Positions 42,218-51,694 of a DNA stretch of 64,000 nt are shown piece by piece. The notes under the pieces are model-generated. The model did not search any database. It was not told the DNA's origin and was given only the letters and a program-made list of their open reading frames with translations. Position numbers and translations under genes: made by a program. Each line of letters begins with the position of its first letter. Positions within the stretch are counted from its first letter, which is position 1. The stretch is from Ancylobacter sp. TS-1 (GTDB lineage Bacteria > Pseudomonadota > Alphaproteobacteria > Rhizobiales > Xanthobacteraceae): contig NZ_CP045144.1 in assembly GCF_009223885.1 (NCBI RefSeq), forward strand, positions 3,336,001 to 3,400,000, given 5' to 3'.

Positions 42218-43452
42218 CAGTGGCCTCCCGAGAAGACGAGCGTCTGCAGCGGCAGGATGAGGGCCTGGATACGCAGCAGCAGCGCGTGCACGAGGGCGAC
42301 GGTGTCGACCGCGTGAAGATAAAAGGCCGTGAGCCCGCCGACCTTGCCGGAGGCAAGAAGCTCATGGTTGCTGGTATAGGCGTTGGCGATGCAGCTGGAG
42401 CCCCGCGGCACGCCGTCGAGGCCGCCCTCGAACAGCGGTTCGAGGAAGACCGTGATGCTGCCCGGAGCGACAGCCTGCTGCGCGTCGAGCAGCAATTCGC
42501 TGGCGCGCAGCTGACCGGCGGCGATGACGTCCTGCACGCTTGTCACCACCATGGGAATGATGACAAAGGGGCGCGAGATGCAGGTCGCTTCCGCCACCAT
42601 GCCGACCTTCATCACCTGCGCCTCGATCTGGCCGAAGCCGGCGACCAGCCTCTCGCGGCCGGCATCGTCGGGAATGAGTACGCCGGCTGGGCGCATCAGC
42701 GGGTTCACGAGGTCGCCGACCCGCAGTGTGAACTGCTCCACCTGTCCGGAAACGCCGGCGCGGATGACTGTCTTGGCGAGTTCGACCTCGGCCTCGGCGA
42801 GGGCGGCGGCAGCGCTGGCCTTCTGCGCCGGCAGAAGGGTCTCGGCCCGCAGCAGCGTGCCTTCCTTCGCCGCCAGCGCCGCCGCGAGCGAACCCTGGCG
42901 TCCGTCGACGACCGTCTGGAGGCGCTCCAGCTCACGCCGCGAGACGACGTCGGCGTTGCGCCGGTTCAGCTCGGCTTTGGTGTCGAGTTCGTCGCGCGCC
43001 TGCTGCAGCGCCTTTTCCGCCTGGGTGATCTGCCCTTCGGCGGCGGCGACGTCGGTACGGGCGACCGTCATCTCGGCGTCGATCTCGGCGATGCGCAGAC
43101 GCGCGCTCTCCACGGCCGCCTTCTGGGCGGAATCGTCGAGGCGGAAGATGGGCTGGCCCTTGGCGACCTGATCGCTCGTCCCGACCTCGATCTGCGCCAC
43201 CCGGCCGATGGTCTCGGGTACGATCGGCACAGTGCGGAAATAGGCGGTGACGCTGGTCGTGGAGGGGTGATTGTAGAAGACGATGGTGATCAGCGTCACC
43301 GTGAGCATCAGGCAGGTGGTGATGCCCCAGCGCAGTTCGAACCACACCGAGTAAAGGGTGATCTCGCGGCCGAGCCGCTTGCCCTGCGCATAGCGCCGGT
43401 AGAGGTAGTCGGGCAGCACGGTGAGCATCGAGCAGAGCAATAGTTCAAGCAT
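42217..43452 (-). CDS. HlyD-family membrane fusion protein
   Basis: A 411-residue membrane fusion protein. One membrane helix lies near residues 43-62 (ITTCLMLTVTLITIVFY), then a biotinyl-lipoyl-like domain (IGRVAQIEVGTSDQVAKGQP) is split by a long coiled coil (about 110-230). The C-terminus holds another hydrophobic stretch, ALLLRIQALILPLQTLV. No ABC or MFS export partner is adjacent, so its transport partner is unknown. It overlaps the small membrane protein gene. Confidence 0.85.
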   Translation of the reverse strand: MLELLLCSMLTVLPDYLYRRYAQGKRLGREITLYSVWFELRWGITTCLMLTVTLITIVFYNHPSTTSVTAYFRTVPIVPETIGRVAQIEVGTSDQVAKGQPIFRLDDSAQKAAVESARLRIAEIDAEMTVARTDVAAAEGQITQAEKALQQARDELDTKAELNRRNADVVSRRELERLQTVVDGRQGSLAAALAAKEGTLLRAETLLPAQKASAAAALAEAEVELAKTVIRAGVSGQVEQFTLRVGDLVNPLMRPAGVLIPDDAGRERLVAGFGQIEAQVMKVGMVAEATCISRPFVIIPMVVTSVQDVIAAGQLRASELLLDAQQAVAPGSITVFLEPLFEGGLDGVPRGSSCIANAYTSNHELLASGKVGGLTAFYLHAVDTVALVHALLLRIQALILPLQTLVFSGGH

Positions 43453-43846
43453 GTCCGTGCTCCCCGCGCGCGGACGCGTCTTCCTGTGCCGGCTCCGGCG
43501 AGGGCAGGCCGGCGAGCTTTTCGGAAGCGCGCGCGATGCGGTTCATCGGCGAGAGGAAGTCCGGCAGGTCGATGAAGGCGAGCAGCAGTGCCGCCACCCA
43601 CAGAAGATGGGCATGGGTGAACAGTGCCAGAAGGCACATCACCGCGACGATCTCGAACTGCAGCTTCTGGCCCTTGTGCGCCAGCCGCTCGGGCAGCGAA
43701 TGGATGTGCAGGAAGAACACGCCGGCCAGCAGCGCCGCCGCGACAAGCGTGAAGGCCATGACCAGCAGCAGCCAGTCGGTACTGCCCGGCGAGGTGATGA
43801 AGAAGGGCAGGTGGTCGTGAGCGACCGGGTTCGGCGACGGGCTCAT
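43445..43846 (-). CDS. Small membrane protein, unknown function
   Basis: A 133-residue protein with two or three hydrophobic segments (WLLLVMAFTLVAAALLAGVF and VAVMCLLALFTHAHLLWVAA) and a charged C-terminus. The ATG at 43846 follows GGAGAGTAAGGGC. It overlaps the HlyD-type gene and likely works with it. I do not recognise a named family, though similar small proteins accompany this type of HlyD gene. Confidence 0.75.
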   Translation of the reverse strand: MSPSPNPVAHDHLPFFITSPGSTDWLLLVMAFTLVAAALLAGVFFLHIHSLPERLAHKGQKLQFEIVAVMCLLALFTHAHLLWVAALLLAFIDLPDFLSPMNRIARASEKLAGLPSPEPAQEDASARGEHGHA

Positions 43847-43934
43847 GCCCTTACTCTCCAGCATCTGCGCGGCAACAGGCGCGGTGGCAACCCGGCGACG
43901 GACCGGGGGATCCTGCGCGGGATCCCCCCTTCGT

Positions 43935-44438
43935 CTACTTCGTTCCCCAGTTCAGGAACAGCCCGACATCGCCCGGCATGCCGTTCGGCCACTCGACGAT
44001 CATCGCGGCCAACCCGTAGCCGGCGCTCTTGAGATGGTCGCGCCACAGTTCGTAGGCCTGGCGGGGGCGCCCGGTCAGCGTTTCCGGCCAGCGCTCCTCG
44101 GTGTTGTTGATGGCCCGCCCATGGTCGGTGCACAGGCTGTTGGGGAAGCGCATCACCATGATCTCGGTCTCGCCCCGCTCGGCGGCGGCGCGCAGCTTGA
44201 TCAGCAGGGTCTGGGTGATCTCGTGCAGCTTCGCCGGGGTGAGGTCGATGGGCTCGGCGAGCGTCTTGGCCAGGTCGTCCTTGGCGCGGCGGGCGCGGTC
44301 CATGGCCTCCACGGCCTGGTCGGCGCGGGAGGCGGCGATCTGATCCATGTAGCCGCGCAGATCCGTGGCGGACATGAAGCTCTCGTCGCCGAGTTCGGCA
44401 GTCTTGGCGGGTAAGGTCTGGTGACCCGGGTCGCTCAT
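43935..44438 (-). CDS. Hypothetical protein (167 aa)
   Basis: A 167-residue soluble protein. The N-terminal half is helical and charged (SRADQAVEAMDRARRAKDDL) and the C-terminal half contains MVMRFPNSLCTDHGRAINN and a closing GDVGLFLNWGTK. GGAGACGACCA precedes the ATG at 44438. It lies between PPK2 and the small membrane protein on the same strand, so it may be co-transcribed. No function is assigned. Confidence 0.75.
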   Translation of the reverse strand: MSDPGHQTLPAKTAELGDESFMSATDLRGYMDQIAASRADQAVEAMDRARRAKDDLAKTLAEPIDLTPAKLHEITQTLLIKLRAAAERGETEIMVMRFPNSLCTDHGRAINNTEERWPETLTGRPRQAYELWRDHLKSAGYGLAAMIVEWPNGMPGDVGLFLNWGTK

Positions 44439-44481
44439 TGGTCGTCTCCGTCGGTACTGGCGGCCAGTCGCTGGGGGAGGG

Positions 44482-45351
44482 TCAGAAGACCTGGGGAACG
44501 TGGTGGCGGATGTCCTCCGGCTCCACATAGTCCCCGGCCTTCTGACGCTTGGGAAGCTTCACCTTCTCCGGCCGCGGCGCCTCATAGGGCACCTTCGACA
44601 GGAAATGCGAGATGACGTTGAGGCGCGCGCGCTTCTTGTCGTTCGAATCGACGACGTACCACGGCGCCCAGGCGCTGTCGGACGCGGCGAACATCGCGTC
44701 GCGGGCGCGCGAATAATCGTACCAGCGCCCGTAGGACTTCAGGTCCATGGGCGAGAGCTTCCAGGTCTTGCGCGGGTCGTGGATGCGCTGCTCGATGCGC
44801 CGGGTCTGCTCCTCCGGGCTCACCTCGAGCCAGTATTTCAGCAGGATGATGCCCGAATCGATGATGGCCTTCTCGACGGCGGAGATGGTGGAGAGGAACT
44901 TCTCCGCCTGCTGCTCGCTGCAGAAGCCCATGACGCGCTCGACCCCGGCGCGGTTGTACCAGCTGCGGTCGAAGATCACGACCTCGCCCGCCGCCGGCAA
45001 ATGCGGCAGGTAACGCTGGGCGAACATCTGCGATTTCTCGCGGTCGGTCGGGGCGGGCAGGGCGATCACGCGGAACACGCGCGGGCTCACCCGCTCGGTC
45101 ATCGCCTTGATCACGCCGCCCTTGCCGGCGCCGTCGCGTCCCTCGAACAGGATGCAGACCTTGGCGCCGGTCTCCTTCGCCCATTCCTGGAGGCCCACAA
45201 GCTCGCCGTGCAGGCGCTTGAGTTCGGCCTCGTAGCTCTTGCGGGAGAGCTTGCCGGAAGGCTGTCCCTCCACCGCGCCCGACGTTTCCACTTGGACGGC
45301 TGCCGCCGCCCGGGCGGCCTGCCGCTTCTTGCCGTGCTTGTCCGCGCCCAT
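44482..45351 (-). CDS. ppk2: Polyphosphate kinase 2 (PPK2), second copy
   Basis: A 289-residue PPK2 with Walker A FEGRDGAGKGG, Walker B FDRSWYNRAGVERVMGFCS, and lid residues KYWLEVSPEEQTRR and KLSPMDLKSYGRW. It has a short basic/Ala-rich N-terminus in place of the acidic one of the copy at 29007. It heads the minus-strand envelope gene group. Nucleotide preference (ADP, GDP or AMP) cannot be read from sequence. Confidence 0.93.
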   Translation of the reverse strand: MGADKHGKKRQAARAAAAVQVETSGAVEGQPSGKLSRKSYEAELKRLHGELVGLQEWAKETGAKVCILFEGRDGAGKGGVIKAMTERVSPRVFRVIALPAPTDREKSQMFAQRYLPHLPAAGEVVIFDRSWYNRAGVERVMGFCSEQQAEKFLSTISAVEKAIIDSGIILLKYWLEVSPEEQTRRIEQRIHDPRKTWKLSPMDLKSYGRWYDYSRARDAMFAASDSAWAPWYVVDSNDKKRARLNVISHFLSKVPYEAPRPEKVKLPKRQKAGDYVEPEDIRHHVPQVF

Positions 45352-45447
45352 GACCTGATCCGCAACCTCGCTGTCACCGCCCGGTTCGCGCCGGACTCCC
45401 TCATGCCCATCTGGCCCGGCGACCGCCGGAACGGGAAGGGGGCGCGT

Positions 45448-45466
45448 GTATCATACCGTATGATAC
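45448..45466. promoter_or_regulatory. Perfect 19-base palindrome before the arginine deiminase operon
   Basis: GTATCATACCGTATGATAC has nine-base perfect arms around a central C. It lies 131 bases before the first permease gene and about 100 bases before the divergent ppk2. The form suits a GntR-type or similar dimeric repressor; the protein is not identified in the window. Confidence 0.6.
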
Positions 45467-45596
45467 TTCTTTCCGCTCCCTCCTCCTGATCTCGTCGGCC
45501 CCAGTTCATCGCGCCGGCGGCGCGTGACCGCACCGGACCGGGCCTGGCTCGGGGGGCGGCCCATGGCTCGCCGACGCCCAGGGGGGCGTTCCGTCC

Positions 45597-47081
45597 ATGG
45601 CCGACATCCAGCCTGCATCGTCCGACCGGGCGTCCGCGCCCGCCACCGGGAAGCTGACGCTTCTGCCGCTCGTGGCCCTGGTGGTGGGTTCGATGATCGG
45701 CGGCGGCGTCTTCAACCTGCCCAGCGACATGTCGCGCGGGGCCTCGCCGCTCGCCATCATCATCGGCTGGGTCGTGACCGGCGTCGGCATGCTGATGCTC
45801 GCCTTCGTCTATCAGCGTCTGGCCGTGCGCAAGCCGGAGCTTAACGCCGGCCCCTACGCCTATGCCAAGGCCGGCTTCGGCGACTTCGTCGGCTTCAACA
45901 GCGCCTGGGGCTACTGGATCAGCGCCTTCCTCGGCAACGTCGCCTATGCGGTGGCGATCTTCTCGGCGCTGTCCTACTTCGCGCCGGCCTTCGGCGACGG
46001 CAACAACGTGCTGTCCATCCTCGGCGCCTCCGCCGCGCTGTGGGGCATCCACCTTCTCGTGCTCAAGGGCGTGAAAGAGGCGGCCTTCGTCAATGTGGTG
46101 ACGACCATCGCCAAGCTGGTGCCGATCCTGGTGTTCATCCTGGTCGCCATCATCGCCTTCAATTTCGACCTGTTCCTCGGGGCCTTCCGCAACATGGGGC
46201 GCGCCACCGCCGAGGGCGGGGCCGAGCTCGGCGGCCTGCTCGATCAGGTGAAGAGCACCATGCTGGTGACGCTGTGGGTGTTCATCGGCATCGAGGGCGC
46301 CAGCGTCTATTCGGCCCGCGCCGCTAACCGCCGCGACGTCGGGCGCGCCACCGTCATCGGCTTCGTCGGCGCGCTCGCCGTCTATGTGCTGGTGTCGCTG
46401 CTGGCGACCGGCATCATGAGCCAGCCCGAGCTTGCGGGGCAGAAGGTGCCCTCCATGGCGGGCGTGCTGGAGCATGTCGTCGGGCCGTGGGGCGCGGGGC
46501 TGATCAATCTCGGCCTGATCATCTCGGTCGGCGGCGCCTTCCTGAGCTGGACACTGCTCTGCGCCGAGATTCCCTATACCTGCGGCAAGGATGGCACCTT
46601 CCCGCGCTGGTTCGCGGTGGAGAACGCCAACGGCACCCCGGCCAACTCGCTCTGGGTGACCAACCTCGCGGTGCAGGCCTTCCTGGTGCTGACCTACTTC
46701 TCCAAGGACGCCTACAACTTCTTCTACTTCATCGCCTCGGTGGCGATCCTGCCGCCCTACGTCTTCTCCGGCGCCTATGCGCTCAAGCTCGCCCTGACCG
46801 GCGAAAGCTACCAGGGCGAGGACCGCCAGCGCCGGCGCGATCTCGTCATCGGCCTGATCGCCACGGTCTATGGCCTCTGGCTCGTCTATGCCGCCGGCCT
46901 CAGCTACCTGCTGATGGCGACCCTGCTCTTCGTCCCGGGCCTCGTCGTCTATGCGATCGCCTGCCGCCAGCGCGGCGTGCGGGCCTATGCGGGCAGCGAT
47001 CTCGTCATCGCCATCGGCATTTTCGGGCTGGCGGCGCTAGCCTTCTACCTGCTCTGGACCGGCGCCATCAGCCCGCTCTGA
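45597..47081 (+). CDS. arcD: APC-family amino acid antiporter, arginine/ornithine type
   Basis: A 494-residue transporter with about 12-13 helices and the family motif [16 protein letters not shown] at the first helix. The [19 protein letters not shown] segment matches basic amino acid antiporters. As the first gene of an operon with arcB, arcC and arcA, it most likely exchanges external arginine for ornithine. The stop is 12 bases before the next permease gene. Confidence 0.87.
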   Translation: MADIQPASSDRASAPATGKLTLLPLVALVVGSMIGGGVFNLPSDMSRGASPLAIIIGWVVTGVGMLMLAFVYQRLAVRKPELNAGPYAYAKAGFGDFVGFNSAWGYWISAFLGNVAYAVAIFSALSYFAPAFGDGNNVLSILGASAALWGIHLLVLKGVKEAAFVNVVTTIAKLVPILVFILVAIIAFNFDLFLGAFRNMGRATAEGGAELGGLLDQVKSTMLVTLWVFIGIEGASVYSARAANRRDVGRATVIGFVGALAVYVLVSLLATGIMSQPELAGQKVPSMAGVLEHVVGPWGAGLINLGLIISVGGAFLSWTLLCAEIPYTCGKDGTFPRWFAVENANGTPANSLWVTNLAVQAFLVLTYFSKDAYNFFYFIASVAILPPYVFSGAYALKLALTGESYQGEDRQRRRDLVIGLIATVYGLWLVYAAGLSYLLMATLLFVPGLVVYAIACRQRGVRAYAGSDLVIAIGIFGLAALAFYLLWTGAISPL

Positions 47082-47092
47082 GGAGCCGTGTC

Positions 47093-48472
47093 ATGCTGAG
47101 TTCACGCGGCACGGCAAAGGGCAGGCTGGGGCTGGCCACCTGCACCGCGCTGGTGGTCGGCAACATGATCGGCTCGGGCGTGTTCCTGCTGCCGGCCTCG
47201 CTGGCCCCCTACGGCCCCATGGCCCTCGCCGGCTGGGTCGTCACGGCGATCGGGGCGATCACGCTCGCCATCATGTTCGGCCGGCTCGCCCGGCTGGTGC
47301 CGAGGACGGGCGGGCCCTACGCCTATACGCGGGCCGGCTTCGGCGAGTTCGCCGGCTTCCTCATCGCCTGGGGCTACTGGATCGCGCTGTGGGCCGGCAA
47401 TGCCGGGGTCGCCGTCGCCTTCACCGGCTATGTCGGCCACTTCGTGCCGGGCGCGGCGAGCGGCCTTCCCGGCCTTGCCGTCGGCCTGGCCGCGCTGTGG
47501 ACGCTCACCCTCGTCAATATGAGGGGCGTGGGCACCGCCGGCATCGTCCAGCTGGTGACGACGGTGCTGAAGCTGCTGCCGCTGCTGGCGCTCGTCGCCG
47601 CCGGAGTGGCGGTGATCCAGCCGGCCCATTTCACGCCGCTCAATCCGGCCGGCGCCGATCCGCTGGCCGCCATCGCCGCCTGTTCGGCGCTGACGCTCTG
47701 GGCCTTTCTGGGGCTCGAATCGGCGACCGTGCCGGCGGGAGACGTGGTCAATCCGGGCCGCACCATCCCGCTCGCCACCGTGCTCGGCACCAGCTTCGCG
47801 GCGGGGCTCTACATCCTCGTGACCCTCGTCGCCTTCGGGACGGTGCCGCTGGCGGCGCTCGGCGCCTCCACCGCGCCGCTGGCGCTGGTGGCCGAGCATC
47901 TGTGGGGGCCGGTAGGCGGCTTCGCCATCGCGGCGGGCGCCATCGTGTCGACCTTCGGCACGCTGAACGGCTTCACCCTGCTGACGGGGCAGGTGCCCTA
48001 CGGCGCCGCGCGCGACGGCACCTTTCCCGCCTTCCTCGGCGAGACCGGGGCGTCCGGGGCGCCGGTGAACGCGCTCGTCGTCTCCAGCCTGCTGTCGAGC
48101 ATCCTCATCGCGATGAATCTCAGCCGGGGCCTGGTGGAGCAGTTCACCTTCATCATCCTGCTGGCGACGCTGACGAGCCTCGTTCCCTACATCTTCTGCG
48201 CCCTCGTCGAGCTGGTGCTCTACGCCACCGACCCCATCCGCTACCGCCCGCCGGCACGCCTCGGCGGCCTCGTCGCCCTCGCTGCCATCGCCTTCGTCTT
48301 CTCCATCGGCGCCATCTACGGCGCGGGCGCCGAGGTCGTGTTCTGGGGCTTCCTGCTCCTTATGAGCGGCCTTCCCGTCTTCGTCTGGATCAAGCGCCAC
48401 AACCTCGCTTCCCGCGCCGCGCCCGCGCTGCGGCACGGGCCCGCACGCCTGCCCCCCAAGGAGATGCACTAA
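47093..48472 (+). CDS. APC-family amino acid permease, second in arc operon
   Basis: A 459-residue APC transporter with [18 protein letters not shown] and the [19 protein letters not shown] segment, close to the AdiC/PotE-like branch. GAGGAGCCGTGTC precedes the ATG. A second permease in an arc operon may take agmatine, citrulline or another basic amino acid; the substrate is not readable. Its TAA stop overlaps the arcB ATG. Confidence 0.85.
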   Translation: MLSSRGTAKGRLGLATCTALVVGNMIGSGVFLLPASLAPYGPMALAGWVVTAIGAITLAIMFGRLARLVPRTGGPYAYTRAGFGEFAGFLIAWGYWIALWAGNAGVAVAFTGYVGHFVPGAASGLPGLAVGLAALWTLTLVNMRGVGTAGIVQLVTTVLKLLPLLALVAAGVAVIQPAHFTPLNPAGADPLAAIAACSALTLWAFLGLESATVPAGDVVNPGRTIPLATVLGTSFAAGLYILVTLVAFGTVPLAALGASTAPLALVAEHLWGPVGGFAIAAGAIVSTFGTLNGFTLLTGQVPYGAARDGTFPAFLGETGASGAPVNALVVSSLLSSILIAMNLSRGLVEQFTFIILLATLTSLVPYIFCALVELVLYATDPIRYRPPARLGGLVALAAIAFVFSIGAIYGAGAEVVFWGFLLLMSGLPVFVWIKRHNLASRAAPALRHGPARLPPKEMH

Positions 48473-49476
48473 TGTCCTTCAACCTCAGAAACCGCTCCCT
48501 GCTGACCGTGCAGGACTACACGCAGCGCGAGTTCCAGTACCTGCTCGACCTCGCGCGCGACCTCAAGCGGGCCAAGTACTCCGGTACCGAGCAGGAGCAT
48601 CTGAAGGGCCGCGAGATCGTGCTGATCTTCGAGAAGACCAGCACCCGCACGCGCTGCGCCTTCGAGGTGGCCTGTCACGATCAGGGCGCGCATGTGACCT
48701 ATCTCGATCCGGCCGGTTCGCAGATCGGCCACAAGGAGTCGTTCAAGGACACCGCCCGCGTGCTCGGGCGCATGTTCGACGCCATCGAGTATCGCGGCTC
48801 CTCCCAGCACGGCGTCGAGCAACTGGCCAAATATGCCGGCGTGCCGGTCTATAACGGCCTGACCGACGAGTATCACCCGACCCAGATGCTCGCCGACGTG
48901 ATGACCATGCGCGAGCATTCCGACCGGCCGGCGCATGAGATCAAATACGCCTATGTCGGCGACACCCGCTCGAACATGGGCCACTCGCTGATGATCGTGG
49001 GCTGCCTGATGGGCATGGATGTGCGCATCGCCGGCCCGAAGAAGCTCTGGCCGTCGGACGAGTTCGTCGCCGTCGCCCGCGCGCTGGAGAAGAAGTACGG
49101 CGCCACCCTCACCATCACCGACGATCCGCAGGCGGCGGTGAAGGGGGTCGATTTCATCCACACCGATGTCTGGGTCTCCATGGGCGAGCCCAAGGAGGTG
49201 TGGGCCGAGCGCATCGAGCTGCTCAAGCCGTTCCAGGTGAACGCGGCGCTGATGAAGGCGAGCGGCAATCCGCGCGTGAAGTTCATGCACTGCCTGCCGG
49301 CCTTCCACGACACCGAGACCGCAGTGGGCAAGGACATCGCCGACAAGTTCGGCATTCATGACGGGCTGGAAGTCACCGACGAGGTGTTCGAGAGCGAGGC
49401 CAACGTCGCCTTCGAGCAGGCCGAGAACCGGCTGCACACCATCAAGGCGCTGCTTGTCGCCACGCTGGGGGAGTGA
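48472..49476 (+). CDS. arcB: Ornithine carbamoyltransferase, catabolic
   Basis: A 334-residue enzyme with the carbamoyl-phosphate site [15 protein letters not shown], the [12 protein letters not shown] block and the HCLPAFHD ornithine-binding block. In this operon it works in the breakdown direction, splitting citrulline to ornithine and carbamoyl phosphate. The AAGGAG ribosome site lies inside the end of the permease gene. Confidence 0.94.
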   Translation: MSFNLRNRSLLTVQDYTQREFQYLLDLARDLKRAKYSGTEQEHLKGREIVLIFEKTSTRTRCAFEVACHDQGAHVTYLDPAGSQIGHKESFKDTARVLGRMFDAIEYRGSSQHGVEQLAKYAGVPVYNGLTDEYHPTQMLADVMTMREHSDRPAHEIKYAYVGDTRSNMGHSLMIVGCLMGMDVRIAGPKKLWPSDEFVAVARALEKKYGATLTITDDPQAAVKGVDFIHTDVWVSMGEPKEVWAERIELLKPFQVNAALMKASGNPRVKFMHCLPAFHDTETAVGKDIADKFGIHDGLEVTDEVFESEANVAFEQAENRLHTIKALLVATLGE

Positions 49477-49481
49477 GGGCG

Positions 49482-50456
49482 ATGCTCATCGTCACCGCCC
49501 TGGGCGGCAATGCGCTGCTGCGGCGCGGGCAGGCGCTCACCGCCGAGAACCAGCGCGAGAACGTCGCCATCGCCGCCCGTGCGCTGGCGCCCGTCGCCAT
49601 GGAGCACACGCTCGTCGTCGGTCACGGCAACGGGCCGCAGGTCGGCCTGCTGGCCCTGCAGGGGGCGGCCTATGACAAGGTCGAGACCTACCCCTTCGAC
49701 GTCCTCGGCGCGCAGACCGAGGGCATGATCGGCTACATGATCGAGCAGGAGCTGGGCAACCTGCTCCCCTTCGAGCGGCCGCTGGCGACGCTGCTGACCA
49801 TGGTCGAGGTCGACGCGGCCGATCCCGCCTTCGCCAACCCGACCAAGTTCATCGGCCCGATCTACACGAAGGAGGCGGCCGACCGGCTGGCCGCCGAGAA
49901 GGGCTGGGTCTTCAAGGCGGACGGGGAGAGCTGGCGGCGCGTCGTCCCGTCCCCCAGCCCCCGGCGCATCTTCGAGCTGCGCCCGATCAAATGGCTGCTG
50001 GAGCGCAACACGGTCGTCATCGCCGCCGGCGGCGGCGGCATTCCGACCATGTACGCGCCCGGCGAGCAGCCGGGCGGGCGGCGGCGCCTTGTCGGCGTCG
50101 AATGCGTGATCGACAAGGATCTCGCCACCGAGCTGCTGGCGCGCGAGCTCGATGCCGACCTGCTCGCCATCCTCACCGATGTCGACGCGATCTATGTCGA
50201 CTGGGGCACGCCGAACCAGCGCGCCATCCGCAGCGCCTCGCCGCAGGCGCTGGCCGGGCTTGCCTTCCCCGCCGGCTCGATGGGTCCGAAGGTCGAGGCG
50301 GCCTGCCGCTTCGCCACCGCCACCGGCAAGCGCGCCTGCATCGGCTCGCTCAAGGACCTCTCCGCCATGATCGCCGGCACCGCCGGCACCACCGTCACCA
50401 CAACGGCGGACGGAATCGTCTTCGCCGGAAAAAGCACCGAGGGAGCATCGTCATGA
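49482..50456 (+). CDS. arcC: Carbamate kinase
   Basis: A 324-residue amino acid kinase family enzyme opening [16 protein letters not shown], with [16 protein letters not shown] and [10 protein letters not shown]. It makes ATP from carbamoyl phosphate and ADP, the energy-yielding step of the arginine deiminase pathway. I chose ATG 49482 with GAGGG just upstream; GTG 49473 overlapping the arcB stop is possible and adds three residues. Confidence 0.93.
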   Translation: MLIVTALGGNALLRRGQALTAENQRENVAIAARALAPVAMEHTLVVGHGNGPQVGLLALQGAAYDKVETYPFDVLGAQTEGMIGYMIEQELGNLLPFERPLATLLTMVEVDAADPAFANPTKFIGPIYTKEAADRLAAEKGWVFKADGESWRRVVPSPSPRRIFELRPIKWLLERNTVVIAAGGGGIPTMYAPGEQPGGRRRLVGVECVIDKDLATELLARELDADLLAILTDVDAIYVDWGTPNQRAIRSASPQALAGLAFPAGSMGPKVEAACRFATATGKRACIGSLKDLSAMIAGTAGTTVTTTADGIVFAGKSTEGASS

Positions 50457-51694
50457 GGCAGTTCGGCGTTCATTCCGAGGCCGGCGTGCTGCGGACCGTG
50501 ATGGTCTGCCGCCCCGGCCTCGCCCACAAGCGGCTGACCCCCGGCAATTGCCGCGAGCTGCTGTTCGACGACGTGCTCTGGGTGCAGGAGGCGCAGAAGG
50601 AGCACTTCAACTTCTGCAACAAGATGCGTGAGTTCGGCGTCGAGGTGCTCGAGTTCCACGACCTGCTGGCGCGCGTCCTGGAGATCCGGGAGGGGCGCGA
50701 CTGGGTGCTCGACCGTCGCATCACCGCCAACCATGTCGGCAACGGCATGCTGGAGGAACTGCGGGCCTGGCTCGACGAGATGCCGGCCGCGAAGCTCGCC
50801 GAGCACCTTGTCGGCGGCATCGCCCGCTTCGAGCTGCCCTTCGCGCCCAAGGGCATGTTCGGGCGCTATCTGGAGCCCACCGGCTTCGTCATCCCGCCCG
50901 TGCCCAACACGCTGTTCACGCGCGACAATTCCTGCTGGATCTATGGCGGCGTGTCGCTGAACCCGATGTACTGGCCGGCGCGGCGGCCGGAGACGCTGCT
51001 GGTCGCCGCCATCTACAAGTTCCACCCGGAATTCCGGCATGGCGACTTCAAGGTGTGGTGGGGCAATCCCGACGAGGATTTCGGCCCCTCGACGCTGGAG
51101 GGCGGCGATGTCATGCCGGTGGGCAACGGCACGGTCTTCGTCGGCATGGGCGAGCGCACCACGCCGCAGGCGGTGGGCCAGCTGGCGCGCGCCCTGTTCG
51201 CCGGTGGCGGCGCGACGCGCCTCGTCGCCTGCCAGATGCCGAAGTCGCGCGCGGCGATGCATCTCGACACCGTGTTCACGCTCTGCGACCGCGACGTCGC
51301 CAACATCTTCCTGGAGGTGTGCCAGCAGATCACCTGCTACAGCCTGCGGCCCGGCGACAATGACGAGGGCGTCGACTACACGGTCGAGACCCGGCCCTTC
51401 CTCACCGAGGACGGCACCGGCGTTGCCGCCGAGGCCCTCGGCCTGCAGAGGCTGCGGGTCGTCACCACCGGCGGCGACAGCTACGAGCAGGAGCGCGAGC
51501 AGTGGGACGACGGCAACAATGTCGTCGCTCTCGCCCCCGGCGTGGTGGTCGGCTACGAGCGCAACTCCTACACCAACACCAAGCTGCGCAAGGCCGGCGT
51601 CGAGGTCATCACCATCGAGGGCGACGAACTCGGGCGCGGGCGCGGCGGCGGCCACTGCATGACCTGCCCGATCTTGCGCGACCCGCTTCAGTAG
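50453..51694 (+). CDS. arcA: Arginine deiminase
   Basis: A 413-residue arginine deiminase with [13 protein letters not shown], the [19 protein letters not shown] block, [12 protein letters not shown] and the active-site Cys in [14 protein letters not shown] near the end. It converts arginine to citrulline and ammonia. It ends the operon, an order (permease, permease, arcB, arcC, arcA) unlike the common arcDABC. Its last seven bases overlap the converging regulator gene. Confidence 0.95.
   Translation: MRQFGVHSEAGVLRTVMVCRPGLAHKRLTPGNCRELLFDDVLWVQEAQKEHFNFCNKMREFGVEVLEFHDLLARVLEIREGRDWVLDRRITANHVGNGMLEELRAWLDEMPAAKLAEHLVGGIARFELPFAPKGMFGRYLEPTGFVIPPVPNTLFTRDNSCWIYGGVSLNPMYWPARRPETLLVAAIYKFHPEFRHGDFKVWWGNPDEDFGPSTLEGGDVMPVGNGTVFVGMGERTTPQAVGQLARALFAGGGATRLVACQMPKSRAAMHLDTVFTLCDRDVANIFLEVCQQITCYSLRPGDNDEGVDYTVETRPFLTEDGTGVAAEALGLQRLRVVTTGGDSYEQEREQWDDGNNVVALAPGVVVGYERNSYTNTKLRKAGVEVITIEGDELGRGRGGGHCMTCPILRDPLQ

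Noticed and set aside
45365..45380. CTGTCAC near the second ppk2 as a Pho box
   Set aside because: Only one half-site is present and the 11-base phased partner is missing.
45352..45596. An FNR/ANR box (TTGAT-N4-ATCAA) before the arc operon
   Set aside because: No match was seen by eye; only the GTATCATAC palindrome stands out.
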